A stretch of 50,088 bases of DNA from UBA5951 sp009936885 (GTDB lineage: Bacteria > Pseudomonadota > Alphaproteobacteria > Puniceispirillales > Puniceispirillaceae), in assembly GCA_937996625.1 (NCBI GenBank), contig CALKVA010000014.1:1-50088 (forward strand), given 5' to 3'. The notes beneath the pieces were generated by a model. The model worked only from the letters and a program-made list of their open reading frames with translations. It made no database searches and was not told the DNA's origin. The translations under genes were made by a program, and so were the position numbers. Positions within the stretch are counted from its first letter, which is position 1; every line of letters begins with the position of its first letter. This document shows positions 34,107 to 42,592 of the stretch, one piece after another.

Positions 34107-35180
34107 TTAATTTGAGGCAAGACATTTCTTTAGCGATGAAGACATCTCTCTTATCAGCTGAAAATATTGGTCTGGGCCATTTTGAATCGATGAGCCTAGG
34201 GGATCTAAAACGCCTGTTCCAGCATTTGTATTTTCTGTTATTGTTGATACTAACCTCGGCTCAAACTGAGGCTCAGAAAAAACACAACTGGCATCTAGGC
34301 TTGCTACCTTTTCTTGTAATTCTCTTATACGATCTGCACCGGGAAGAACTTCGGGCGATACAGTTATAGACCCTATTGCCGATACATTAAATCTTCTTTC
34401 AAAATACTGATACGCATCGTGGAAAACGATATACCCTCTGTCTTGAACTGGTTTCAACTCCGTAGTTACGTCATCTACGAGTTGGTCTAATTTTGTGAGC
34501 ATTGCATCTGCGTTTGCTTTGTAAGTTTGCTCATTATCTGGGTCGCTATCAGACAAAACATCTGCAATATGGTCCACAAGAATAGCTGCGTTTAGCGGGT
34601 CTAACCATAGATGAGGGTCGGTTTCATCTTCATGATGCTCGTCATGTTCATCATGCTCATCACGATTGTCATGTTTGTCATGGTCGTCATGTTTGTCATG
34701 GTCGTCATGTTTGTCATGGTCGTCATGTTTGTCATGCTCGTCATGTTTGTCATGCTCATCATGTTCGTCATGCTCGTCATGTTCGTCATGCTCATCATCT
34801 TCGTGATCATGCGCATCAAATGCGCCACCTTCACGGAAGCTAACCTTTACAACCCCTTCTGTTTCTAAGAGCTCCAAAACCAATGCGTTTGTTGCAATAG
34901 ACTCAATTGGTTTTTCAAGAAAAGCTTCTAATTTTGGGCTTATCCAAAAAACAATATCTGCGTTTTGAAGTTGCCTTGCTTGAGACGGTTTTAAAGAATA
35001 AGTATGAGGTGAGCCGCCGGTATCTATAATTAAATCAGGGGTTGCCACCCCTTCCATAACGCCTGAAACAAGAGAATGAACTGGCTTTATTGACGTAACA
35101 ACGTTAATATCTGCATTAGCAAAGGTGATGCTAGCAAAAAATGTTGTGGACGCTAGGGATAATGTTTTTAAAAAACGCAT
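34107..35180 (-). CDS. znuA: Zinc ABC transporter substrate-binding protein ZnuA with long His/Asp repeat
   Basis: A 357-residue periplasmic zinc-binding protein. The signal peptide is 1-23 (cut near FANA). Cluster A-I metal ligands are His60 (GGSPHTYSLKP), His190 (DPHLWLDPLNA), the His in IVFHDAYQYF and a late acidic residue in GVLDPLGSS. Between the first two ligands lies a 68-residue His/Asp loop (121-188) built from HDEH, HDKH and HDDH units, much longer than the usual His-rich loop of ZnuA. The loop probably captures or buffers zinc. The gene is divergent from znuCB-zur across a palindromic Zur-box candidate. Confidence 0.95.
   Translation of the reverse strand: MRFLKTLSLASTTFFASITFANADINVVTSIKPVHSLVSGVMEGVATPDLIIDTGGSPHTYSLKPSQARQLQNADIVFWISPKLEAFLEKPIESIATNALVLELLETEGVVKVSFREGGAFDAHDHEDDEHDEHDEHDEHDEHDKHDEHDKHDDHDKHDDHDKHDDHDKHDNRDEHDEHDEHHEDETDPHLWLDPLNAAILVDHIADVLSDSDPDNEQTYKANADAMLTKLDQLVDDVTTELKPVQDRGYIVFHDAYQYFERRFNVSAIGSITVSPEVLPGADRIRELQEKVASLDASCVFSEPQFEPRLVSTITENTNAGTGVLDPLGSSIQNGPDQYFQLIREMSSSLKKCLASN
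34635..34793. repeat. Coding tandem repeat (9-bp and 18-bp units) inside znuA
   Basis: On the plus strand, 9-base units of the type tcatgttcg / tcatgctcg repeat throughout, each encoding three residues. The middle contains an 18-base higher-order unit (catgtttgtcatggtcgt, encoding His/Asp/Lys) at least three times in tandem. Units keep the frame, so slippage changes loop length without breaking znuA. Long open frames on the other frames here are products of the repeat. Confidence 0.95.
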
Positions 35181-35219
35181 TGCGAAACCTCAAAAATAAA
35201 TTGTAGAATTTAATTTAAT

Positions 35220-35242
35220 GTAATGTTATACTATTACATTAC
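35220..35242. promoter_or_regulatory. Probable Zur box between znuA and znuC
   Basis: A 23-bp palindrome with arms GTAATGTTATA (35220-35230) and TATTACATTAC (35232-35242) around a central C; 10 of 11 positions pair. The core resembles the TGTTATA-type, AT-rich Zur sites of alphaproteobacteria. It lies in the middle of the 109-bp divergent gap and could repress both znuA and znuCB-zur when zinc is ample. Confidence 0.8.
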
Positions 35243-35289
35243 TGGTTTCAAATCAATATATTTATACTGTGTACAGGAAAATCTAATAG

Positions 35290-36099
35290 ATGCTTCACGG
35301 AAAAGATAAGCTAGTTACATTAGATAATGCTGGTGTATTTAGATCTAGAAGGTGGCTTGTTAAAGGCGTTACAATGAGCGTTGGCGCTGGTGAGATAATC
35401 ACATTAATTGGACCCAACGGTTCTGGCAAATCTACTACTGCGATGATTGCTCTTGGATTACTTAATACAGATGAGGGAACAACCTACCGCAAAGAGAATT
35501 TGCGTGTTGGTTATGTTCCTCAAAAACTATCTATAGATTGGACGCTACCTCTAACGGTAAATCGCTTTATTTCATTGACTAAGAATATCAGTAATAAAGA
35601 TATCGATTTTGCATTATCTCTTACAGATACATCACATTTGCAAAAAAAAGAGCTTCGAACATTGTCAGGTGGTGAGCTTCAACGCGTACTTGTTGCACGC
35701 GCGATTGCAGTCTCGCCAGAATTATTGGTTCTGGATGAACCTGTTCAGGGCGTTGATTTTAATGGGGAGGCAAAATTATATGGCCTTATTGAGGAAACTA
35801 AAAAAAGATTAAATTGCGGTATTCTTTTGATATCTCACGATCTTCATATGGTAATGTCAGCGACTGACCAAGTCATATGTTTAAATGGTCATATTTGCTG
35901 CTCTGGAACACCAGAAGTTGTGACGTCAAGCTCAGAATTTAAAAACTTATTTGGAAATAAGGCTGCCTCTACAATTGCCATATATCAGCATAATCATAAC
36001 CATGAACATTCCCTTGATGGCAGTATAAAAAGCAAGGCTATTATCGAGGATGAGCGTAATCATGATTTAAATCACAGCAAGGACAAATCTCATGCTTGA
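35290..36099 (+). CDS. znuC: Zinc ABC transporter ATPase ZnuC with His-rich tail
   Basis: A 269-residue ABC ATPase of the metal-uptake class. Walker A is GPNGSGKST (41-49), the signature LSGGELQR (125-132), Walker B LVLDEP (146-151), and the H-loop follows ISHD. The last 40 residues hold at least seven histidines (QHNHNHEH at 233-240, then His258, 262, 268), a cytoplasmic His-rich tail common in alphaproteobacterial ZnuC that may sense or hold zinc. It starts AGG-spaced at ATG 35290 and overlaps znuB by 8 bp. Confidence 0.94.
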   Translation: MLHGKDKLVTLDNAGVFRSRRWLVKGVTMSVGAGEIITLIGPNGSGKSTTAMIALGLLNTDEGTTYRKENLRVGYVPQKLSIDWTLPLTVNRFISLTKNISNKDIDFALSLTDTSHLQKKELRTLSGGELQRVLVARAIAVSPELLVLDEPVQGVDFNGEAKLYGLIEETKKRLNCGILLISHDLHMVMSATDQVICLNGHICCSGTPEVVTSSSEFKNLFGNKAASTIAIYQHNHNHEHSLDGSIKSKAIIEDERNHDLNHSKDKSHA

Positions 36100-36904
36100 T
36101 GATTTTTTTATTCGCGCTCTTATTGGCGGAATTGGAACCGCGCTGGTGACAGGCCCACTTGGCTGCTTTATCATCTGGCGCAGATTAGCTTATTTTGGAG
36201 ATACCTTATCTCATTCTGCTTTATTAGGCGTAGCAATCGCCTTGCTATTCGAAATTAACATTACCTTTGCTGTTTTCATTACCAGCCTTATTGTTGCATT
36301 TTCACTTTTATTGCTACAAAGAGGGCGCAATCTTCCCTCTGATACCTTGCTTGGCATGCTGGCACATTCAGCGATTGCTCTTGGTCTTGTGGTTCTTGCT
36401 TTTATGACATGGGTCAGGGTAGATCTATTAGGGTTTTTGTTTGGGGATATATTGTCTATTACCAAAACAGATATTGCTGTTATCTGGCTTGGCGGTTTAG
36501 CTGTTTTAGCAACATTAGCTCGAATTTGGCGCCCTTTATTTGCGGCTACTGTCAGCGCTGAAATTGCAAAAGCAGAGGGCTTAAAGCCAGATTATACCAA
36601 TATAATTTTTATGGTAATGATGGCTTTAGTGATAGCTATCTCTATGAAGATTGTTGGCGTAATGCTAATAACAGCCTTGCTTATCATACCTGCTGCTGCT
36701 GCTAGAAGCTTTTCAAGCAGCCCAGAACAAATGGCTCTAATCGCCATTATATTTGGAAGTATAGCGGTATGTTTTGGACTTTTCGGCTCGCTTGAATTTG
36801 ATACCCCTGCTGGCCCAAGTATTATCGTATCTACTCTTTTATTATTTATTATATCAATTCTACCAAATCTGTTTTCCATTCGTAAAAAAAAGAATAGTAT
36901 TTAA
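36092..36904 (+). CDS. znuB: Zinc ABC transporter permease ZnuB
   Basis: A 270-residue membrane protein of the ABC-3 metal permease family with about eight helices. The GPLGCFIIWRRLAYFGDTLSHSALLGVA stretch (about 21-48) is the strongly conserved family segment, and KIVGVMLITALLIIPAAAAR (186-205) is the second. It forms the zinc channel with ZnuC. It overlaps znuC by 8 bp and is followed after 33 bp by zur, so znuC-znuB-zur form one operon. Confidence 0.94.
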   Translation: MLDDFFIRALIGGIGTALVTGPLGCFIIWRRLAYFGDTLSHSALLGVAIALLFEINITFAVFITSLIVAFSLLLLQRGRNLPSDTLLGMLAHSAIALGLVVLAFMTWVRVDLLGFLFGDILSITKTDIAVIWLGGLAVLATLARIWRPLFAATVSAEIAKAEGLKPDYTNIIFMVMMALVIAISMKIVGVMLITALLIIPAAAARSFSSSPEQMALIAIIFGSIAVCFGLFGSLEFDTPAGPSIIVSTLLLFIISILPNLFSIRKKKNSI

Positions 36905-36937
36905 GCGATATACCTAAATTGCCTTTAGAAACACACC

Positions 36938-37348
36938 ATGACCCATAGCCTGAACATCAAAAACGCTTTAACCAAAAACCAACAGCTGGTCCTAACTATA
37001 CTGAATAAGGCTGACATGCCTTTGAGTGCCTACTCTATTCTTGATGGCTTAAGAGAATTTGGATTTAAAGCACCATTGCAGGTATATCGTGCACTTGATA
37101 GATTGATTGAATTAGGAAAGGTGCATCGCATTGAAAGTATGAATGCCTTTATTGCCTGTGAGCATTCATTGTGCCAGGTAAGTGATATGACTGCTTTTAC
37201 TATCTGTGAGAAATGCGAAAAGGTATCAGAGGTCAAAGACAAAGAGTTGTCAGACTATATGCATTTAAGGGCTGTGAAATTTGGCTTACACGCCCCTAAA
37301 ACAAATATCGAATTTCATGGCCTATGCTCTGATTGCTCAAACAGGTAA
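36938..37348 (+). CDS. zur: Zinc uptake regulator Zur (Fur family)
   Basis: A 136-residue Fur-family repressor. The winged helix spans roughly 1-65 (LSAYSILDGLREFG...PLQVYRALDRLIELGKVHRIES). The structural zinc site is Cys90/Cys93 (ICEKCEKV) with Cys130/Cys133 (LCSDCSNR). Regulatory-site candidates include Cys74 and His76 (ACEHSLC). It is co-transcribed with znuCB and likely binds the palindrome at 35220-35242, giving zinc-dependent autorepression of the operon. A terminator candidate follows immediately. Confidence 0.93.
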   Translation: MTHSLNIKNALTKNQQLVLTILNKADMPLSAYSILDGLREFGFKAPLQVYRALDRLIELGKVHRIESMNAFIACEHSLCQVSDMTAFTICEKCEKVSEVKDKELSDYMHLRAVKFGLHAPKTNIEFHGLCSDCSNR

Positions 37349-37350
37349 TG

Positions 37351-37373
37351 CTATCAAGCGATAGTTTATTTTA
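37351..37373 (+). terminator. Terminator candidate after znuCB-zur
   Basis: CTATC (37351-37355), tetraloop AAGC and GATAG (37360-37364) are followed directly by TTTATTTTA, two bases after the zur stop. The stem is short but perfect with a T-run in the right place. Confidence 0.5.
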
Positions 37374-37545
37374 GCTTGAGCTTTAAGTTATAAAAGTTGG
37401 TTAATTATCTGATTCTAATAAAAATAAATTAAAATTTAGATTGACCTTTGGGTCACAGGCTTTTAATTACATTATGTGAAGTGTGCAGGAATTGTCGCTT
37501 TACTAAATTGTAAAAAATTACGCAGCCAAGCGAGTGACTAATTCT

Positions 37546-38997
37546 ATGCTTCAAATTATGGTTCCGTTTTTGCAAATCTGGCAAACTGCCATCTGCTGGT
37601 TAAGACTAGTGTACCTGATAGTCTTGTTGAGTTTAACGACTGCAAACTTGGCTTATGCAGATGCTGTTAAATTTAAAAATGCTATCTCTGATAAACAGAT
37701 CTCATCTGATATTAAATTGATCTCAACCCTCCTTCCTATTCCAAAACCAGACCTTATCCTGTTTCTGGGCGGTGATACGGTATCAATGGAGGGACCTCAT
37801 TCGCGCCCTTCCATTGAAGAGGTGCTTCCAATATCCACTTCCACGGTTGCAGAACTACTTGCTTTAGAAGCAGATGTGAATGTTAAACGAGAAATTAGTT
37901 TAAGTCTTAAAAAAAACGAAACCTTGGCAGATCTCTTAAAAAGAGCAGATTTCACGTCATCTGAGCTATATCAAGTAGCAGATGTTGTGTCCCAGAAGAT
38001 AAATGTTCGCAAACTGGGAATTGGAATGAATTTCACCATTGGATTTGATGAGAATAATACGCCTATTGCTGTAAAAACCAGCCAGTCTGATAAGTTTGAT
38101 TACTTTATATTTAAAAACGGCTTTGGAACATGGCAGGGATTGCAAGCAATAAGACCTATCGATACAGAATTTGTTCATAGTGCTGGTGTTATTAATGGTA
38201 CCTTATATGAAGCGGCCTTAGACGCTAATGTACCTCTTTCTACATTAGATAATTTCATGCGTGTTATGGGATTTTCTGTCGATTTTCAACGCCAGCTTCG
38301 ACAAGGAGACGCTTTCGAAGTTGTATATGAAAAAATTACAGACAGAATAACAGGTGAAACTTTATCTGTTGGCAAAGTGCATTATGTTGGAATGGTTTTA
38401 TCAGGTAGGCAGGTAGGTTATTACCGGCATGAGAATAATGATGGTACAATAGGCTGGTATGATAAGGCTGGGAAATCTGCGGTGCGAACATTAATGCGAA
38501 CACCCGTTAGTGGAGCAAGACTTGCATCAAGCTATGGTATGAGAAAACACCCCATCACTGGATATAACAAGCTCCATCGGGGTGTTGATTTTGCAGTGCC
38601 AACAGGAACGCCTATTCTGGCAGCGGGAAGCGGGCGAATTGAGATGGCTGGCTGGAATAGCAGCTACGGACGGTATATTCGGATAAGGCATAATAACACA
38701 TATCAGACTGCCTATGCGCATATGTCAGGAATTGCCAAAGGTATTTATGCTGGCGCGCAAGTAGACCAAGGTCAGGTTATTGGATTTGTTGGCTCCACAG
38801 GTCGCTCAACTGGGCCCCATTTGCATTATGAAATTCTGGTTAATCGCCGGCAAGTAAACCCAATGACTATTAATCTGCCTACTGGAAAAAACCTTCCAGA
38901 AAGGGAGCAAGACCGTTTTCAAGATGTTGTTGACAGCCTTCATGCTTATATCCGCGATAATGATACTAAAAGCTATGCAGGCGTCACGTTAAATTAG
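37546..38997 (+). CDS. M23 family murein metallopeptidase
   Basis: A 483-residue exported peptidoglycan endopeptidase of the LytM/M23 class. An N-terminal hydrophobic segment (about 14-36, cut near NLAYADA) directs export. A middle region, with SLKKNETLADLLKRADF (LysM/OapA-like), precedes the C-terminal M23 barrel: MRKHPITGYNKLHRGVDFAVPTG in pieces, with the zinc ligands HxxxD (HRGVD) and HLHYE. It trims crosslinks during growth or division. The frame opens at GTG 37534, but ATG 37546 gives a more normal signal peptide; neither has a strong ribosome site. Monocistronic. Confidence 0.9.
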   Translation: MLQIMVPFLQIWQTAICWLRLVYLIVLLSLTTANLAYADAVKFKNAISDKQISSDIKLISTLLPIPKPDLILFLGGDTVSMEGPHSRPSIEEVLPISTSTVAELLALEADVNVKREISLSLKKNETLADLLKRADFTSSELYQVADVVSQKINVRKLGIGMNFTIGFDENNTPIAVKTSQSDKFDYFIFKNGFGTWQGLQAIRPIDTEFVHSAGVINGTLYEAALDANVPLSTLDNFMRVMGFSVDFQRQLRQGDAFEVVYEKITDRITGETLSVGKVHYVGMVLSGRQVGYYRHENNDGTIGWYDKAGKSAVRTLMRTPVSGARLASSYGMRKHPITGYNKLHRGVDFAVPTGTPILAAGSGRIEMAGWNSSYGRYIRIRHNNTYQTAYAHMSGIAKGIYAGAQVDQGQVIGFVGSTGRSTGPHLHYEILVNRRQVNPMTINLPTGKNLPEREQDRFQDVVDSLHAYIRDNDTKSYAGVTLN

Positions 38998-39080
38998 ACT
39001 TTTGGAAACTATCTTTTGATAAAAAATAATTATCAGAATATAAACGCTAAACATACGCAATTGCGCGCTCCTATAGAATA

Positions 39081-39827
39081 ATGCACCCTATTCAATCAAT
39101 TCATTTTTTTCCAATAAAGGGGCTTCAAGGTTTTGGGCTAGAAGACTGTTTCTTGAGAGAAAATCAACTTCTTGATAATGACCGGAAATTTGCGCTTTCA
39201 GAATTGCTGAATAATAAAGCTGCTACCTCGTGGCTTCCCAAATCACATTTTAAACAATTAGTGAATCAGCCCTCTCTTGCTAAAACGCGGCTTTCCCTGA
39301 TATCGCAAAACCCCCTTACCTTAAAGATTGAAGGCTCCAGCGAAGCGTTTAATCTTACAGATTCGGCTGCAAGAGATGCCTTTGCTAAAGCAATTAAAAA
39401 TCTAACCAACTCTAATGAGAGCGCAAATCTAAATTTGATTGAAGCTGAAACTGGGGGCTTAAGCGATACGCGCAGCCAATGGATAAGTATCGGTGCAAGT
39501 GCATCTGCAAATAAGCTTATCCAAAATTTTTCCTTAGATGATTCCTATTTTCGATTTAGGCTAAATATCTGGATTGAGACAGAAACCCCCTTTGAGGAAT
39601 TTAATTGGGTTGGCCGGAAGGCTAAGATTGGCAACGCAGAATTAGAATTTCAATCCCCGGTTGGTCGCTGTAATGCAATTAATGTAAGTGCCAAGACAGG
39701 TGATATTACACGCCAGCGTCTACCTCAAGAGATGAGAGCGCATTTTGGACATAGTGATCTTGGTGTTTTTGCTCGCGTTGTAAAATCTGGAAAAATATCA
39801 CAAACCGATAAATTGATTCTGCAATAA
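39081..39827 (+). CDS. MOSC domain protein
   Basis: A 248-residue protein with an N-terminal MOSC_N-like barrel (SIHFFPIKGLQGFGLEDCFL, about 5-24) and a C-terminal MOSC domain with FNWVGRKAKIGNAELEF and SPVGRCNAINVSAKTGDI; the Cys in VGRCNA is the family's key residue. MOSC proteins (YcbX, YiiM, mARC) use or carry sulfurated molybdenum cofactor and reduce N-hydroxylated compounds or deliver sulfur. This one lacks the ferredoxin domain of YcbX. It could relate to the molybdenum hydroxylase subunits at 8-9.4 kb, but it is 30 kb away. Confidence 0.85.
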   Translation: MHPIQSIHFFPIKGLQGFGLEDCFLRENQLLDNDRKFALSELLNNKAATSWLPKSHFKQLVNQPSLAKTRLSLISQNPLTLKIEGSSEAFNLTDSAARDAFAKAIKNLTNSNESANLNLIEAETGGLSDTRSQWISIGASASANKLIQNFSLDDSYFRFRLNIWIETETPFEEFNWVGRKAKIGNAELEFQSPVGRCNAINVSAKTGDITRQRLPQEMRAHFGHSDLGVFARVVKSGKISQTDKLILQ

Positions 39828-39922
39828 ACCATTAAGGCGTTTTGGTTATCAGCGATGATTGGTGGTTGTTAGACTGGTATTGATTAGATTGGCAATTAAT
39901 TAGAGGTGAACTTTAAATGAGC

Positions 39923-40450
39923 TTAAGCAACTGCATCATCTGCATCTTGCGGGACTGCTTTTGCGGTTTCACTCTTGCCAGGTTTTTCAGCCACTTGAGC
40001 TGTGCCCTCTGCATCTTGGTCTATATTATTAGATACTGTCTCATCATCTTCAGATGTTTTGTTTGTTATGTCTGCTTGTGTTTCTTTATCCGCATTCCCA
40101 CCATTTTCTATGGATGATGACGCTTCCTCTGGAGATTTTTGCTTAGGTTCAGATTTATGTTCATGCGGATTTCGCTTTTGCTCCATAGCAGCCAGAATAG
40201 TTTGGTGGACTCTGTAGTAATGATCTGCAAACTGGCTAAACGCTTCTGCTGAAATGCGTTCACTCGAAGAGTTCGCATCTTGGGCAAGTGCTGTGTATTT
40301 CTCGAATAATTGTTGAGCATTTCCTCTCAACTTACCCTCAGGTCCATTTGACTCAAATGTGGTATTTCTATTCACATTTGGTTGATTAAAACCGCTAGGA
40401 CGGCGGACGCGTCCGCGAGAACGCTTTCCGTTTTGATTATTTGGTCTCAT
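39923..40450 (-). CDS. DUF4167 domain protein
   Basis: A 175-residue protein whose N-terminal part (MRPNNQNGKRSRGRVRRPSG, then FESNGPEGKLRGNAQQLFEKY...ADHYYRVHQTILAAMEQ) is the alphaproteobacterial DUF4167 domain, a basic, possibly nucleic-acid-binding segment. The C-terminal 90 residues are acidic and low complexity. The frame extends to 40501, but the ATG ending at 40450 gives the typical family start. It is located downstream of prmC, the usual alphaproteobacterial position. Function unknown. Confidence 0.88.
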   Translation of the reverse strand: MRPNNQNGKRSRGRVRRPSGFNQPNVNRNTTFESNGPEGKLRGNAQQLFEKYTALAQDANSSSERISAEAFSQFADHYYRVHQTILAAMEQKRNPHEHKSEPKQKSPEEASSSIENGGNADKETQADITNKTSEDDETVSNNIDQDAEGTAQVAEKPGKSETAKAVPQDADDAVA

Positions 40451-40626
40451 TAAATATCCGTTGCCAATATAACCAGGCGATGTGCTGGTGTTCCGTATCA
40501 TTTTCGGAGATTAGCGTTTGCGTTATGGTACATCACATACCTTAAAAACTAGGTAATATAAGACACGGCTACACTTAAATAACAAGCAAAAATTGCGAAT
40601 TTTTCAATTTTTTTTCTATTTTTTGT

Positions 40627-40652
40627 AAAACTGTGCTGTTCTAGTAACACAG
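40627..40652 (-). terminator. Possible terminator at the prmC 3' end
   Basis: CTGTG (40631-40635) and CACAG (40648-40652) pair, extendable with a TT/AA step past a 3-base bulge, and on the minus strand are followed by TTTT. It overlaps the last codons of prmC. Weak, but well placed ahead of the 190-bp gap to the DUF4167 gene. Confidence 0.3.
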
Positions 40653-41507
40653 AACTAAACAGCGCGGTATTCCTTGTAAATCTGGCAATACTTCTCGTAC
40701 ATTCAGATTAAACCGATAAGCCAACTCCATCACTTGTTCTGACTGCTTATAACCTATTTCAACGCAAGCAATACCATTAGGGTTTAAATAAACCGCCAAT
40801 GAAGCAAAAATTATTTCATAATCAGCTAATCCCTGATTATGTGAGAATAAGGCTTGTTTAGGGTCAAATAGCCGTACTTCATCTTGCAAGCTTGCCTCAT
40901 CCTCAGCTGGAATATAAGGCGGGTTGCACAGAACTATATCAAAGCTGTTATCGGCGAGGCCATCAAACCAATTGGAAACAAAAAATTTGGAACGTGCTTC
41001 TAAATTCAGTAAGCGCGCATTCATTTGTGCTTGGATAATTGCCTGCTCATTTATATCAATCCCCACACCAGTTGCATGCTTTAACTCGCTAAGACATGCT
41101 AGCAACAAACAACCGCTGCCTGTCCCAAGGTCCAGCACTCGAAATTGCTGGTTCTGCATGTTGTGTTGAGATTCAGCAAATGAAATAGCTTTATCTATTA
41201 ACAACTCACTTGCAGGTCTCGGGTCAAGCGTTGCGCTGTTTAAATAGAAACGCAAAGACCAGAATTCTCGCCAGCCTCGTATTCTGCTAATTGGTTTTCC
41301 GGCACATCTCTGAGCAATCAAGGTATCATAGTGTGCTATTTGCTGCTCTGTGGGCTGAACCCTCATATGGGGATATACAGCTTCATCACTGCCAGTTGCA
41401 ATGCCAAGCAATAAACGCGCTTCAAACACCGCCCCATCACCACATCTGTCACGAAGCTTTTCTGTTGCCTCTGCAATAAGCGATGGTAGATGACAAGATG
41501 CATTCAC
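40641..41507 (-). CDS. prmC: Release factor glutamine methyltransferase
   Basis: A 288-residue SAM-dependent methyltransferase. The N-terminal helical domain carries KPISRIRGWREFWS (71-84), the SAM motif is DLGTGSGCL (126-134) and the catalytic NPPYIP is at 195-200. It methylates the Gln of the GGQ motif in release factors. It lies 8 bp after prfA, its substrate's gene, in the conserved hisS-prfA-prmC order. Confidence 0.95.
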   Translation of the reverse strand: MNASCHLPSLIAEATEKLRDRCGDGAVFEARLLLGIATGSDEAVYPHMRVQPTEQQIAHYDTLIAQRCAGKPISRIRGWREFWSLRFYLNSATLDPRPASELLIDKAISFAESQHNMQNQQFRVLDLGTGSGCLLLACLSELKHATGVGIDINEQAIIQAQMNARLLNLEARSKFFVSNWFDGLADNSFDIVLCNPPYIPAEDEASLQDEVRLFDPKQALFSHNQGLADYEIIFASLAVYLNPNGIACVEIGYKQSEQVMELAYRFNLNVREVLPDLQGIPRCLVLCY

Positions 41508-41515
41508 AAGAAAAC

Positions 41516-42592
41516 CTAACTCTGGCCATCGGCGAGTTTTTCAGCCTGCTCCTCCGCAAGAAGAGCATTTATAATTTCGCTCAGGGCTTCCCCCATTAAA
41601 ATCTTGTCCAGCTTATAAAGAGTTAGATTAATGCGATGGTCTGTAACCCTTCCTTGCGGGAAATTATAGGTTCGGATTCTCTCTGATCTATCTCCAGAAC
41701 CAACCTGCCCTTTTCGTGAGGCAGCTCTTTCCGCATTCTGCTTTGCTCGTTCAGCATCATATAATCTTGAGCGAAGAATCTTCATCGCTTTTGCCCGATT
41801 TTTATGTTGTGATTTCTCATCTTGCTGACTAACCACAATCCCTGTCGGCATATGGGTGATACGAACAGCTGAATCTGTTGTGTTAACAGATTGTCCACCC
41901 GGGCCTGATGAGCGAAAAATATCCACTCTTAAATGGGCCTCTCGAATGTCGATATCAACATCTTCTGCCTCTGGTAAAACCGCAACTGTTGCGGCGGATG
42001 TATGAATTCTACCACCAGTTTCGGTGTCAGGAACTCGTTGAACACGGTGAACACCAGATTCGAACTTTAACTTTGCGAAAACCTCTTGCCCGGAGATATT
42101 CGCGGTTGCTTCTTTATACCCACCAATCCCTGTTTCCGAGATTTCCATAACCTCAAAACGCCATCCTTGCTGTGAGGCAAATTTTTGATACATTCCAAAT
42201 AAATCTGCCCCAAACAAAGCAGCTTCATCACCCCCTGTTCCTGCTCTAATTTCCAAGATTGCATTCCTTGAATCATCTTTATCCTTAGGCAAGAGCAATA
42301 ATTTCAGCTGGTATTCTTCTTCCGTAATTTTTGGACGAATTTCCTGAATCTCGTCCTCTGCAAGAGCGACCATTTCTGCATCAGCGTTTTGGTCTGTTAA
42401 CAAATTTTCAGCGTCACTAAGTTCCATTTTCAGTTTTTGAACCTTTGCAGCTTGCTCTGCTATTGGGCGCAAATCTGACAGCTCTTTTGATAAATGCATT
42501 AAATCTGCAGTATCTAGCGAAGAAGAGGATAGTCTTTCCTCAATTTCATCTTTTCTCAATAATAGGCGGGATATATTCTTCTCAAGACTCAT
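41516..42592 (-). CDS. prfA: Peptide chain release factor 1
   Basis: A 358-residue class I release factor. The stop-codon-reading motif is Pro188-Asp-Thr190 (RF1 type PxT, not the SPF of RF2), so it reads UAA and UAG. The GGQ motif is in SGPGGQSVN (232-234). VHRVQRVPDT and GRIHTSAATVAVLPE are standard. Its ATG overlaps the hisS stop by 4 bp. Gln234 is the expected target of PrmC. Confidence 0.97.
   Translation of the reverse strand: MSLEKNISRLLLRKDEIEERLSSSSLDTADLMHLSKELSDLRPIAEQAAKVQKLKMELSDAENLLTDQNADAEMVALAEDEIQEIRPKITEEEYQLKLLLLPKDKDDSRNAILEIRAGTGGDEAALFGADLFGMYQKFASQQGWRFEVMEISETGIGGYKEATANISGQEVFAKLKFESGVHRVQRVPDTETGGRIHTSAATVAVLPEAEDVDIDIREAHLRVDIFRSSGPGGQSVNTTDSAVRITHMPTGIVVSQQDEKSQHKNRAKAMKILRSRLYDAERAKQNAERAASRKGQVGSGDRSERIRTYNFPQGRVTDHRINLTLYKLDKILMGEALSEIINALLAEEQAEKLADGQS

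Noticed and set aside
34091..34369. A 92-codon plus-strand open frame overlapping the znuA 3' end
   Set aside because: It is almost wholly antisense to conserved znuA codons and shows no family features.
34617..34820. Short regular repeats that might suggest a CRISPR array
   Set aside because: Units are 9 and 18 bp without unique spacers and lie in frame inside znuA; no cas genes are nearby.
34601..34868. Long open frames on both strands rich in Met/Thr/Asn or Met/Phe/Val across the repeat region
   Set aside because: They are by-products of the 9-bp repeat read in other frames of znuA; composition is absurd for real proteins and znuA explains the region.
42024..42032. PrfA tripeptide Pro-Asp-Thr instead of the E. 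coli Pro-Ala-Thr, as a sign of stop-codon reassignment
   Set aside because: PxT with Asp is common in alphaproteobacterial RF1; genes in the window use TAA, TAG and TGA normally.
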